In this document: piece after piece, positions 26,320 through 34,459 of the stretch
Layout of the letters: every line of letters starts with the position of its first letter
Numbering within the stretch: position 1 is the first letter of the stretch
Source of the DNA: an uncultured Porphyromonas sp.
Lineage (GTDB): Bacteria; Bacteroidota; Bacteroidia; Bacteroidales; Porphyromonadaceae
NCBI RefSeq assembly: GCF_900541275.1
Contig: NZ_UQJH01000004.1
Coordinates: 62,001 to 126,000, forward strand
Direction: 5' to 3'
Length of the DNA stretch: 64,000 nt
Position numbers and translations under genes: made by a program
The notes under the pieces: model-generated
The model's database searches: none
The model's input: only the letters and a program-made list of their open reading frames with translations
Told to the model about the DNA's origin: nothing

Positions 26320-26361
26320 TAAAAAAAAGCCCCCTTCCCGAAATGTCGGTGAGGGGGCTTC
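26320..26361 (-). terminator. Rho-independent terminator of dsbD
   Basis: On the minus strand AAGCCCCCTC pairs with the arm at 26327-26336 to give a strong stem, followed by a run of eight T residues. It sits 23 bases after the dsbD stop. Confidence 0.85.
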
Positions 26362-26383
26362 TGTAACTCACTCTATGTGAGGA

Positions 26384-28405
26384 TCAATGACGGCTCTTAT
26401 AGGTCTGCAGACCGCTACGCAGCCAGGTAATGTACTTGTCGACATCCTCATCGAAGCCATAGCTGGCGGCGAGAGGGTGACCGGTGTTGTCAAGCATGAC
26501 GTAGAAAGGCTGAGCATTGGAGCCAAACTTTGTCCTCTGGAAGAAGCTCCACCGCTCGCCGACCGTCTTGAGCGTGCGGTGGTCGCCATTGGTCTCCGTC
26601 ACCTCAAGGGGCTGAGCGAGGCGGGTCTTGTCATCGACGATGAGCGTGATCAGCACAAAGTCATTGTCCAGGATATCCTTCACCGTGGGGTCGGTCCATA
26701 CGGAGGCCTCCATCTTACGGCAATTGACGCACCCATAGCCGGAGAAGTCGATGATCACCGGCTTGCCCTCACGCTTGGCATAGGCCATACCTGCCTCATA
26801 GTCGTCAAACTTGGCATGCACCTCGCTGTCGTAGAGGTTGAAGTCCTGCGTCGTGAGTGGCGGAGCAAAGGCACTGATAGCCTTGAGCGGAGCGCCCCAG
26901 AGCCCGGGCACCATGTAGATGCCGAAAGCGAAGACGATCGTCGCCAAGAGGGTACCAAACCATGAGACTGACTCCTTCTTGTCGTCTGCCGGGAAGCGGA
27001 TGATCCCGAGCAGGTAGAGCCCAAGGAGTAAGGAGATGGCGATCCATAGGGAGACAAAGGTCTCGCGGTCAAGGATGTGCCAGCCGTATGCGAGGTCGGC
27101 CACGGAGAGGAACTTGAGCGACAGTGCCAGCTCGATAAAGGCGAGGACCACCTTGACACTATTGAGCCAGCCACCGCTCTTCGGCATACTCTGGAGCCAA
27201 TTGGGGAAAATGGCAAAGAGGGTGAAGGGCAGGGCGAGAGCCAGCGCAAAGCCGAGCATGCCGAGTGTCGGGCCGAGGATATTTCCCTCAGCTGCCGCCT
27301 GCACGAGGAGGGTACCAATGATCGGTCCCGTGCAGGAGAAAGAGACCAGCACAAGGGTGAAGGCCATGAAGAAGATACTCAGCAGACCTGATGAGGTGGA
27401 GGCATTGGTACTCACCCTATTGGTCCACGAGGAGGGTAGCGTGATCTCGAAGGCACCGAAGAAGCTGATCGAGAAAACCACCAGGAGGAGGAAGAGGAAG
27501 ATATTGAATATCGCATTGGTAGACAGCTCATTCAGCGCACTGGCACCGAAGATACCGGTGACGAGCAGTCCGAGAGCGACATAGATCACCACGATCGAGA
27601 GACCATAGATGATCGCATCGCGGAGCGCACTCTTCTTACTCTTAGAGCGGTGCATAAAGAAGCTCACCGTCATCGGGATGATCGGCCATACGCAGGGCGT
27701 GAAGAGCGCCACGAGACCACCGAGGAAGCCGAGGAGGAAGATCTTCAGGAGCGATGTGTCAGGGCTGGTGAAGTTCTTGTCCCCATATGCCCTCAGCTCG
27801 CTCTCTACAGACTCATAGAGCGCCCCCTCATCAGCCGCGGAGACGGCAGAGACAGCCTCGGGAGCAGGCTCCTCAGTCGGCTGCGCCCCACCCTCCTCAA
27901 TGTCGGTAGCAGGCACCGAGGTGACGGCAGTCTTCAGGTCCTTGGGTCCGTAAGTAAAGGAATGGCGGTCCGGAGGGGTGCAGGTCTCGTCATTGCAGGC
28001 CTGCCAAATCAGATCGCCCTTGATGACAAAATTCGTCGGGTCGAGGATCTGCACCTTCTGGGTAAAGGTCACCTTACCATCGAAGGTGGTGAGGTCCATG
28101 GCAAAGTTGGGGTCATACGTGGTGGCGGGCTTCCGGTCGGGAGTGAGACCGGTAAGCGCCTTGACCCCCCTACTCTCGGAGAAGTCGGCAGTGGTGACGG
28201 TGGGGCCATCCTTGGGGAGGTCCACACCATATATGTGCCAGCCGGACTGGATCGTCGCCGTGTAGGTCAGCGTGACGATGCCATTGGCATCATTACTCTG
28301 TGAGGTCTCCCAGCGCACAATGTTCTCAAACATCTGAGCACTCGCCCCGAGGGAGAGTGTGCTCGCCAGCAGTAGCGCCAAGAGTGTGACTAAATGCTTA
28401 CGCAT
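26384..28405 (-). CDS. dsbD: Thiol:disulfide interchange protein DsbD
   Basis: The product of about 673 residues (start MRKHLVTLLALLL; an ATG five codons earlier is also open) has three parts. A signal peptide leads to an N-terminal periplasmic immunoglobulin-like domain (SGWHIYGVDLPKDGP; CNDETCTPP holds its cysteine pair). A membrane domain with about eight hydrophobic segments contains LFTPCVWPIIPMTVSFF and SFSCTGPIIGTLL, the two redox cysteines. The C-terminal thioredoxin-like domain has DFSGYGCVNCRKME (CxxC) near residue 570. DsbD moves electrons from cytoplasmic thioredoxin to periplasmic partners. It lies 63 bases after the pseudouridine synthase and ends at a strong terminator. Confidence 0.95.
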   Translation of the reverse strand: MRKHLVTLLALLLASTLSLGASAQMFENIVRWETSQSNDANGIVTLTYTATIQSGWHIYGVDLPKDGPTVTTADFSESRGVKALTGLTPDRKPATTYDPNFAMDLTTFDGKVTFTQKVQILDPTNFVIKGDLIWQACNDETCTPPDRHSFTYGPKDLKTAVTSVPATDIEEGGAQPTEEPAPEAVSAVSAADEGALYESVESELRAYGDKNFTSPDTSLLKIFLLGFLGGLVALFTPCVWPIIPMTVSFFMHRSKSKKSALRDAIIYGLSIVVIYVALGLLVTGIFGASALNELSTNAIFNIFLFLLLVVFSISFFGAFEITLPSSWTNRVSTNASTSSGLLSIFFMAFTLVLVSFSCTGPIIGTLLVQAAAEGNILGPTLGMLGFALALALPFTLFAIFPNWLQSMPKSGGWLNSVKVVLAFIELALSLKFLSVADLAYGWHILDRETFVSLWIAISLLLGLYLLGIIRFPADDKKESVSWFGTLLATIVFAFGIYMVPGLWGAPLKAISAFAPPLTTQDFNLYDSEVHAKFDDYEAGMAYAKREGKPVIIDFSGYGCVNCRKMEASVWTDPTVKDILDNDFVLITLIVDDKTRLAQPLEVTETNGDHRTLKTVGERWSFFQRTKFGSNAQPFYVMLDNTGHPLAASYGFDEDVDKYITWLRSGLQTYKSRH

Positions 28406-28468
28406 GTCTGTGAGTCGCAATTTTGATATTTGTATTAAAGGTCTATTGAGAGGGGGTAGTCAGGAGCG

Positions 28469-29488
28469 TCACTCCTCAGGCTGCCCCTTATCCTGTGCTA
28501 ATAAAGTCCTAAAGTGGGAGGGGATCGGGCGCCTCAGGCGCAGCGTCTCCCCGGTGTGGGGCATCGTCAGCTCCAGCTCCGTCTGAGCCAAAGCGATCTG
28601 ATCCTTGGCATAGAAGTGCGAGTGGTACCGGATGTCCCCGAAGATGCGAAGCTTATTGTCGCCAAAGATCTTACGCATCGAGTAGATACGCACGCCGACC
28701 ACGTCCGCCTCCACGAGGTGGAGGTTCCCTCCCGCTGAGCTGGTAAGGGGCTGCACCTCAGCCCTCACGGCAGTCTCGGTCCGGGCAGCCGTGCGTCCCT
28801 TACGCTCGTCCTCGCTCGGGGTCGATACCGAGGTGAGCTCAAAGGGCTCCGTCGTCGGCAGGGTCCCCTCCACCACGAGGGCATAGCGCTGATGATGGAC
28901 AGCGCTGCTCCAGCGGCGGGAGAGTAGTTCCTTGGCCTCTGTGGTCTTTGCAAAGACAACAAAGCCGGCAGAGCTCTTATCGAGGCGGCTAAGCATGAAG
29001 AGCTTAGCCGCGGGATTGCTCTTCTTGTAGTGTCGGCTCAGGATATGGAGCACAGTATTGCGCGGATCCTTATGAGCGGTATTTACGGTGGGGATGCCGG
29101 TTTTCTTATAGACCACCACATACGAGTCATCCTCCCACTCGACTGAGATGAGGGGGTGAGCAAAGGGGGCTACCGGCGCCAGGCGGTGGACCGTCACAGC
29201 GGTGCCTGGCTCCAGCATCTGCGTCGCCATAGTCGTCGGGGTCTCCGCCACCGACACTCTCCCCGAGCTGATGAGACGCTTAGTAGCAGTGCGTGAGCGA
29301 CCAGACTTTGTGATGATCAGGTCGAGCAGGGACTGCTGCTCCTCAGCGCTGTATGACTCCTGGGTGGGAGAGGTATTGACGGAGGAGGCGAGACGGCGGG
29401 CTGACCTACCGGTCGGCCGAGCCTTGCTCTGCCCTCGGCTCTCTGAGGAGGATCTCCCGGGAGATCGGTATGATTTGCTTTTAGCCAA
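28469..29488 (-). CDS. RluA-family pseudouridine synthase with basic N-terminal extension
   Basis: The core from about residue 110 shows WEDDSYVVVYKKTGIPTV and the catalytic LSRLDKSSAGFVVFAKT (aspartate of RLDKS), then HHQRYALVVEG. The first 50 residues are rich in serine, arginine and lysine. No ATG opens the frame. The promoter -7 box TACCTTTG at 29523-29516 places transcription start near 29509, so the TTG at 29488 (giving MAKSKSYRSPGRSS) is the best start, about 339 residues. An S4-like segment at about residues 60-100 (ITKSGRSRTATKRLISSGRVSV) precedes the synthase. RNA target unknown. Confidence 0.82.
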   Translation of the reverse strand: MAKSKSYRSPGRSSSESRGQSKARPTGRSARRLASSVNTSPTQESYSAEEQQSLLDLIITKSGRSRTATKRLISSGRVSVAETPTTMATQMLEPGTAVTVHRLAPVAPFAHPLISVEWEDDSYVVVYKKTGIPTVNTAHKDPRNTVLHILSRHYKKSNPAAKLFMLSRLDKSSAGFVVFAKTTEAKELLSRRWSSAVHHQRYALVVEGTLPTTEPFELTSVSTPSEDERKGRTAARTETAVRAEVQPLTSSAGGNLHLVEADVVGVRIYSMRKIFGDNKLRIFGDIRYHSHFYAKDQIALAQTELELTMPHTGETLRLRRPIPSHFRTLLAQDKGQPEE

Positions 29489-29515
29489 GTTGTAATGATC
29501 TAAGGGTATCGACGA

Positions 29516-29523
29516 CAAAGGTA
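29516..29523 (-). promoter_or_regulatory. Promoter -7 box for the RluA-type gene
   Basis: TACCTTTG on the minus strand. Its position inside the nominal open frame decides in favour of the TTG start at 29488. Confidence 0.6.
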
Positions 29524-29653
29524 TGTAAAATGCCCCATTTCTCTTATCACTAACGGCGGATAGCCACAGCGTTAATAGATTTTTTCCATCCTTATAAGTA
29601 GACTTCCCTAATGCAGACTTTTGCCGGCGGAGTGTCTTGTAGCGCTTTATCCT

Positions 29654-29661
29654 TAACTTTG
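29654..29661 (+). promoter_or_regulatory. Promoter -7 box for fabI
   Basis: TAACTTTG lies 34 bases before the fabI ATG in a 177-base divergent gap. No -33 element with consensus spacing is evident. Confidence 0.5.
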
Positions 29662-29695
29662 TTGAGTCGTTTTACGAAAGCTATAGAAACAAAGT

Positions 29696-30508
29696 ATGTC
29701 GTACGGATTGCTTAAGGGGAAGAGGGGGATTATTTTCGGGGCACTCAATGAGAAGTCCATCGCCTGGAAAGTGGCACAGCGCTGCCATGAGGAGGGTGCC
29801 ACACTCGCCCTCTCAAATACTGCCGCAGCGCTACGCTTCGGCACGCTTGATAAGCTGGCAGAGGAGACCGGTAGCATCGTCATCCCGGCGGATGCCACCT
29901 CGGTCGAGGAGCTGGAGCGGGTCTTCACGGAGGCGATGGAGCAGCTGGGCGGGACGATCGACTTTGTGCTCCACTCGATAGGTATGAGCCCCAATATCCG
30001 CAAGCGGATCCCCTACGAGGAGCTTAGCTACAAGAATTACGAGAAGACCCTCGACATCTCTGCAGTGTCCTTCCACAAGATGCTCTCGGTCGCCAAGCGG
30101 CTCGACGCGATCAGCGAGTGGGGCTCGGTGGTGGCGCTTACCTACATCGCGTCGCAGCGCTCCTTTGTCGACTACAGCGACATGGCGGATGCCAAGGCGA
30201 TGCTCGAGTCGATCACTCGGAGCTTTGGCCTGATCTATGGCGAAGCGCGCCACGTGCGTATCAATACCATCTCCCAGTCGCCCACGGCGACCACTGCCGG
30301 TGAGGGGATCGAGGGGATGGAGCAGCTACGTCTCTTTGCCGACCGGATGTCGCCCCTCGGCAATGCCGATGCGGACGACTGTGCGAACTACTGCGTCGCG
30401 CTCTTCTCCGACCTGACACGCAAGGTGACAATGCAGAATCTCTACCACGACGGCGGCTTCTCCTCCGTCGGCATCACCCGCTCCGCCCTCGAGCAATTCT
30501 TCTCTTAA
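29696..30508 (+). CDS. fabI: Enoyl-ACP reductase FabI
   Basis: The 270-residue short-chain dehydrogenase-like protein has the FabI opening GLLKGKRGIIFGALNEKSIAWKV (NADH site), the segment VLHSIGMSPNIRKRIPYEEL, and the catalytic tyrosine-lysine pair with six residues between them in DYSDMADAKAM, the spacing that marks FabI among SDR proteins. It catalyses the last reduction of each fatty-acid elongation round in the cytoplasm and is the target of triclosan-type inhibitors. It stands alone with its own -7 box. Confidence 0.95.
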   Translation: MSYGLLKGKRGIIFGALNEKSIAWKVAQRCHEEGATLALSNTAAALRFGTLDKLAEETGSIVIPADATSVEELERVFTEAMEQLGGTIDFVLHSIGMSPNIRKRIPYEELSYKNYEKTLDISAVSFHKMLSVAKRLDAISEWGSVVALTYIASQRSFVDYSDMADAKAMLESITRSFGLIYGEARHVRINTISQSPTATTAGEGIEGMEQLRLFADRMSPLGNADADDCANYCVALFSDLTRKVTMQNLYHDGGFSSVGITRSALEQFFS

Positions 30509-30525
30509 GCCACGGTGGGCGAAGA

Positions 30526-30553
30526 TACATTTGTATCTCTTTCGCTACATTTG
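30526..30553 (+). promoter_or_regulatory. Two -7 boxes before phoH
   Basis: TACATTTG occurs at 30526-30533 and again at 30546-30553, 34 and 54 bases before the phoH ATG, suggesting two start sites. Confidence 0.45.
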
Positions 30554-30586
30554 TGCCAAAGGAAACACTAACTCAACCGAACTACC

Positions 30587-31954
30587 ATGGCTAAGAAGAA
30601 CTTTGTACTCGATACCAACGTGATCCTCCACGACTACCAGTGCGTGAAGAATTTCCAGGAAAACAACGTCTACATCCCCATCGCCGTCCTCGAGGAGGTG
30701 GATAAATTCAAGAAAGGCTACGAGCAGATCAATTACAATGCTCGCGCCTTTACCCGCATCATCGACAAGGCGATCGAGAAGGAGACGGAGAAGGATACGA
30801 AGGACAAGGGGAGCAAGCTCCACGACTTCATCACCAAGGGCATCGAGGTCAATGACGACGGCGGGCGCGTCTATATCCTCACCGAGGGACAGCACCACCC
30901 CAAGGTGCAGGCAGCCTTTGGGGAAGACATCAAGGATCACCGCATACTCTCCACCGCGCTGACGCTGATGGACGAGCGTCACGGTGAGGAGACGGTGCTC
31001 GTGAGCAAGGACGTCAATATGCGACTCAAGGCACTCTCCCTCGGGCTCGAGGCGGAGGACTACACGACCGACAAGATCCGGCAGGAGGACCCCAATAGGC
31101 CCGAGCAGCACGAGATAGAGATCGCCGATGACAGCGCCGTGGACAGCCTCTACGTCGCCGGTGGCAAGGGTGTCCCCGTGGAGGAGCTCTCCCTGCCGGT
31201 CACCGTGGTGCCCAATCAGACCTTTGTCCTCAAGGCTCCCAACTCCTCCGCACTCTGTCGCGTGGACAACGAGGCGAAGACCATCCGCACGGTGGAGAAG
31301 AAGAGCTACTACGGCATCACCCCACGCAATGCGGAGCAGGCGCTCGCCTTCGATGTGCTGATGGACCAGTCACTCTCCCTCGTTGCCCTCACCGGTACCG
31401 CCGGTACGGGTAAGACGCTCCTCGCCCTCGCCGCCGCCCTTGCCCAGGCCGAGGACTACCGCCAGATCCTCCTCGCCCGGCCGATCGTCTCCCTTGCCGA
31501 CAAGGACATCGGCTTCCTCCCGGGAGACTATAAGCAGAAGATCATGCCCTATATGCAGCCACTCTTCGATAACCTCAATGTGATCAAGTCACAGCTCGGC
31601 ACCGGGTCCGCCGCCGCACAGGAGATCGATGCCATGCTGGGCGATGAGCGCTTAGTGGTCGAGGCACTTGCCTACATCCGTGGCCGTAGTCTCGGTGATG
31701 TGATCTTCATCATCGACGAGGCGCAGAACCTTACCCCCCAGGAGATCAAGACCATCATCACCCGCGCCGGCGACCACGCCCGTATGATCTTCACCGGAGA
31801 CGTGCAGCAGATCGACTCCCCCTACCTCGACAGCAGGAGCAACGGCCTCGCCTATATGATCGAGCGGATGCGCGGTGAGGACTGCTTTGCACACGTCAAC
31901 CTCATCCACGGCGAGCGGTCCCACCTGAGCGACCTCGCCGCACGCAAGCTGTAG
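30587..31954 (+). CDS. PhoH-family ATPase with N-terminal PIN domain (PhoH2 type)
   Basis: The 455-residue protein has a PIN nuclease domain (residues 1-150) opening FVLDTNVILHDYQ with the acidic metal ligands, and a PhoH ATPase domain from about residue 235 with Walker A GTAGTGKTLLAL, the segment LARPIVSLADKDIGFLPGD and Walker B VIFIIDEAQNLTPQE. PhoH2 proteins unwind and cleave RNA. The gene is monocistronic or leads the 17-base-distant carboxylase gene. No toxin-antitoxin partner ORF is seen upstream. Confidence 0.9.
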   Translation: MAKKNFVLDTNVILHDYQCVKNFQENNVYIPIAVLEEVDKFKKGYEQINYNARAFTRIIDKAIEKETEKDTKDKGSKLHDFITKGIEVNDDGGRVYILTEGQHHPKVQAAFGEDIKDHRILSTALTLMDERHGEETVLVSKDVNMRLKALSLGLEAEDYTTDKIRQEDPNRPEQHEIEIADDSAVDSLYVAGGKGVPVEELSLPVTVVPNQTFVLKAPNSSALCRVDNEAKTIRTVEKKSYYGITPRNAEQALAFDVLMDQSLSLVALTGTAGTGKTLLALAAALAQAEDYRQILLARPIVSLADKDIGFLPGDYKQKIMPYMQPLFDNLNVIKSQLGTGSAAAQEIDAMLGDERLVVEALAYIRGRSLGDVIFIIDEAQNLTPQEIKTIITRAGDHARMIFTGDVQQIDSPYLDSRSNGLAYMIERMRGEDCFAHVNLIHGERSHLSDLAARKL

Positions 31955-31971
31955 GAACTCCACCTCTTTTT

Positions 31972-33855
31972 ATGACAAAAAAAAGGAAACCGATACAATT
32001 CAGTCTCGTCTACCGAGACATGTTCCAGAGCTCGGGGAAGTACCAGCCTCTCGCCCACCAGCTGGAGCGGGTCGCCCCGGCGATCATCGATATGGGCTGC
32101 TTCTCCCGAGTGGAGACGAATGGAGGCGCCTTTGAGCAGGTACAGCTGCTCGCCGGGGAAAACCCCAACCAAGCTGTCCGGACTTTTACCAAGCCCTTCC
32201 GTGAGGCGGGGATCAAAACCCATATGCTCGACAGGGCGCTCAATGCCCTCCGGATGTACCCCTGTCCGTCGGACGTGCGGCGGCTGATGTACAAGGTGAA
32301 GCACGCTCAGGGAGTCGACATTACCCGCATCTTCGACGGGCTCAATGACCCCCGCAACGTCATCCCCTCGATCCGGTACGCCAAGGAGGCGGGGATGACC
32401 CCACAGGCTACGCTCTGCATCACCCACTCGCCCGTCCACACGGTCGACTACTACGCCACTCTCGCCGACACACTCATCGAGGCGGGGGCGGAGGAGATCT
32501 GTCTCAAGGATATGGCCGGCATCGGTCGACCGACAGTCATCGGTCAGATCGTCCGGCGGATCAAGGAGGCACACCCCGACATCGTGATCGAGTACCACGG
32601 CCACATCGGTCCCGGCTTCTCCGTCGCATCAATGCTCGAGGCGGCACGCGCCGGTGTGGATATCCTCGACACCGCTGTGGAGCCGCTGTCGTGGGGTAAG
32701 ATCCACCCCGATGTGATCACCATCCGGGAGATGCTGAGGGCGGACGGCTTCGAGGTCCCGGAGATCAATATGAAGGCTTATATGCAGGTCCGCACGCTCA
32801 CGCAGGAGTTTGTGGACGACTTCCTCGGCTACTACATCAATGATCAAAACCTCCAATGCTCCTCCCTCCTCATCGGCTGCGGGCTCCCCGGAGGGATGAT
32901 GGGCTCGATGATGTCCGACCTTCAGGGCATCCACGAGGCGATCAATATGTTTCATCGACAGAAGGGCGAGCCGGAGATCTCCATCGACGATCTGATGGTG
33001 AAGCTCTTCGACGAGGTGGCGCACATTTGGCCGAAGCTCGGCTATCCGCCCCTCGTCACCCCCTACAGCCAGTACACCAAGAATATTGCCCTCATGAATG
33101 TCTTCAATATGGAGCGTGGCGGCGATCGGTGGCAGGCGATCGATGAGAAGGCGTGGGGCATGATCCTCGGGAAGAATGGTCGCGTCCCCGGTCCTGTGGC
33201 TGAGGAGCTGCGCACGCTTGCGGAGGAGAAGGGGCTAGCCTTTACCGACGCTGACCCGCAGACCAATTATCCCGACGACCTTGACCGCTTCCGCCGGATG
33301 ATGGACGAGGAGGGCTGGGACTACGGCGAGGACGACGAGGAGCTCTTTGAGCTCGCCATGCACGAGCCGCAGTACCGCGACTACCGCTCCGGTGTTGCCA
33401 AGGAGCGATTCCTCGAGGACCTGGAGCAGAAGCGTGCCGAGCGCGCCGCTCTCCGCGGCACCACCCCTGAGGAGGTTCGGGCGCTGAAGCGCGCCGCTTG
33501 GACGGCTGTCACCGCCCCTGCGAGTGGTCAGATCCTCTGGGAGATCAATCTCGAGGAGGGGTCCGCCGCGCCACAGGTCGGCACCGCCTACCGTCGCGGG
33601 AGCTGCCTCTGCGAGATCTGCCCCTCAGGCGGCTACCGCGAGCCGGTGACTGCCCATGTCGGCGGGCGTATCCGCGAGGTGGTCGCTAACCAGGGCGCCA
33701 TGGTCCGCAAGGGCGATGTCATCTGCTATATGGACGATGACGAGGAGAGCCTGCCGGCGGAGGAGAAGCCTGCCGGCACCGCCCTCCACCGCCCTGAGGA
33801 GCAGCCCTACAGCCACCACGAGGTGCTCAACCCCTCCACCCGTATGGGCAGGTAG
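31972..33855 (+). CDS. Pyruvate carboxylase subunit B / oxaloacetate decarboxylase alpha-like carboxyltransferase, degenerate biotinyl domain
   Basis: The 627-residue protein has the carboxyltransferase TIM barrel with the metal aspartate in RIFDGLND, the lysine in CLKDMAGIG that is normally carboxylated, the metal histidine pair in EYHGHIGPG, and a PYC_OADA domain at about residues 300-460. The last 80 residues look like a lipoyl/biotinyl barrel (GTAYRRGSCLCEICPSGGY, then AHVGGRIREVVANQGAMV and KGDVICYMD). The turn that should read AMKM reads PSGG, so there is no lysine to biotinylate. It must then use a biotin carrier supplied by another subunit, or the domain is structural. Transfer of carboxyl between biotin and pyruvate/oxaloacetate is inferred. 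Confidence 0.85.
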   Translation: MTKKRKPIQFSLVYRDMFQSSGKYQPLAHQLERVAPAIIDMGCFSRVETNGGAFEQVQLLAGENPNQAVRTFTKPFREAGIKTHMLDRALNALRMYPCPSDVRRLMYKVKHAQGVDITRIFDGLNDPRNVIPSIRYAKEAGMTPQATLCITHSPVHTVDYYATLADTLIEAGAEEICLKDMAGIGRPTVIGQIVRRIKEAHPDIVIEYHGHIGPGFSVASMLEAARAGVDILDTAVEPLSWGKIHPDVITIREMLRADGFEVPEINMKAYMQVRTLTQEFVDDFLGYYINDQNLQCSSLLIGCGLPGGMMGSMMSDLQGIHEAINMFHRQKGEPEISIDDLMVKLFDEVAHIWPKLGYPPLVTPYSQYTKNIALMNVFNMERGGDRWQAIDEKAWGMILGKNGRVPGPVAEELRTLAEEKGLAFTDADPQTNYPDDLDRFRRMMDEEGWDYGEDDEELFELAMHEPQYRDYRSGVAKERFLEDLEQKRAERAALRGTTPEEVRALKRAAWTAVTAPASGQILWEINLEEGSAAPQVGTAYRRGSCLCEICPSGGYREPVTAHVGGRIREVVANQGAMVRKGDVICYMDDDEESLPAEEKPAGTALHRPEEQPYSHHEVLNPSTRMGR

Positions 33856-33878
33856 GAGTCACCACCAAGATAAAGCAA

Positions 33879-33923
33879 GAGAGCGATGAAGAGAAAAAGA
33901 TCTCCTCATCGCTCTCATTTTTT
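33879..33923 (+). terminator. Terminator after the carboxyltransferase gene
   Basis: GAGAGCGATGA pairs with TCATCGCTCTC, followed by ATTTTTTG; it begins 24 bases after the stop and lies beside the tRNA-Pro 3' end. Confidence 0.85.
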
Positions 33924-33924
33924 G

Positions 33925-33999
33925 TCGGGGTGGCGAGATTCGAACTCGCGACCCTCTGCTCCCAAAGCAGATACGCTAACCGGACTGCGCTACACCCCG
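33925..33999 (-). tRNA. tRNA-Pro (anticodon TGG)
   Basis: Minus-strand cloverleaf of 75 bases: acceptor CGGGGTG/CACCCCG, D arm GCGC...GCGT, anticodon stem TCTGC/GCAGA with loop TTTGGGA (anticodon TGG), T arm GCGAG-TTCGAAT-CTCGC. A -7 box TACCTTTG lies at 34032-34025. Confidence 0.96.
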
Positions 34000-34024
34000 A
34001 TGACCTCTCGGTCTTATGTGATGG

Positions 34025-34032
34025 CAAAGGTA
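34025..34032 (-). promoter_or_regulatory. Promoter -7 box for tRNA-Pro
   Basis: TACCTTTG on the minus strand, 25 bases before the tRNA; no clear -33 element. Confidence 0.5.
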
Positions 34033-34140
34033 GCCATTTTATCCAGATTACGAAACGCCCCCATGTCGGTGCCCGCTGCTATCCCGTAAAACTCAAATGC
34101 GTCACCCCTGTCCAAAGTAGCCCACTCCACAGAGAAATCT

Positions 34141-34200
34141 CTAATACCGATATTAGTGACGCCTAATACCGATATTAGACTTCACTAATATCGGTATTAG
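34141..34200. repeat. Phased palindrome array, locus 3 (3 units, 22-bp period)
   Basis: Units at 34141-34156 and 34163-34178 (both CTAATACCGATATTAG) and 34185-34200 (CTAATATCGGTATTAG, inverted). Spacers TGACGC and ACTTCA. It lies in the divergent gap between tRNA-Pro and the alkaline phosphatase gene. The remaining 34201-34459 sequence shows only a -7 box at 34421. Confidence 0.95.
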
Positions 34201-34420
34201 ATAGAGCGCCTATCCATCGGGTATTGGGCACCCCTCCTTTATGGTCCACAGCAAAGGCTACCTCTTTTTCCTCTCCCTCCCGGCCCATCAAAATGCGAGC
34301 TGGTCTAATTATGCTCGGCAAACATTATCTCTGGCAAACATAGCTTTTCTTGGGATTAAATTAAGTGGCAGAGGTGACGCCCATTGCGGACTACATCCCC
34401 TCAGTGTGGGGCAAAAGAGC

Positions 34421-34428
34421 TACATTTG
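34421..34428 (+). promoter_or_regulatory. Promoter -7 box for alkaline phosphatase
   Basis: TACATTTG, 32 bases before the ATG at 34460. It lies inside the longer open frame, which argues against any start upstream of 34460. Confidence 0.5.
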
Positions 34429-34459
34429 TGCCTGTAGAAGAATTAGCAAACGTAATCCT

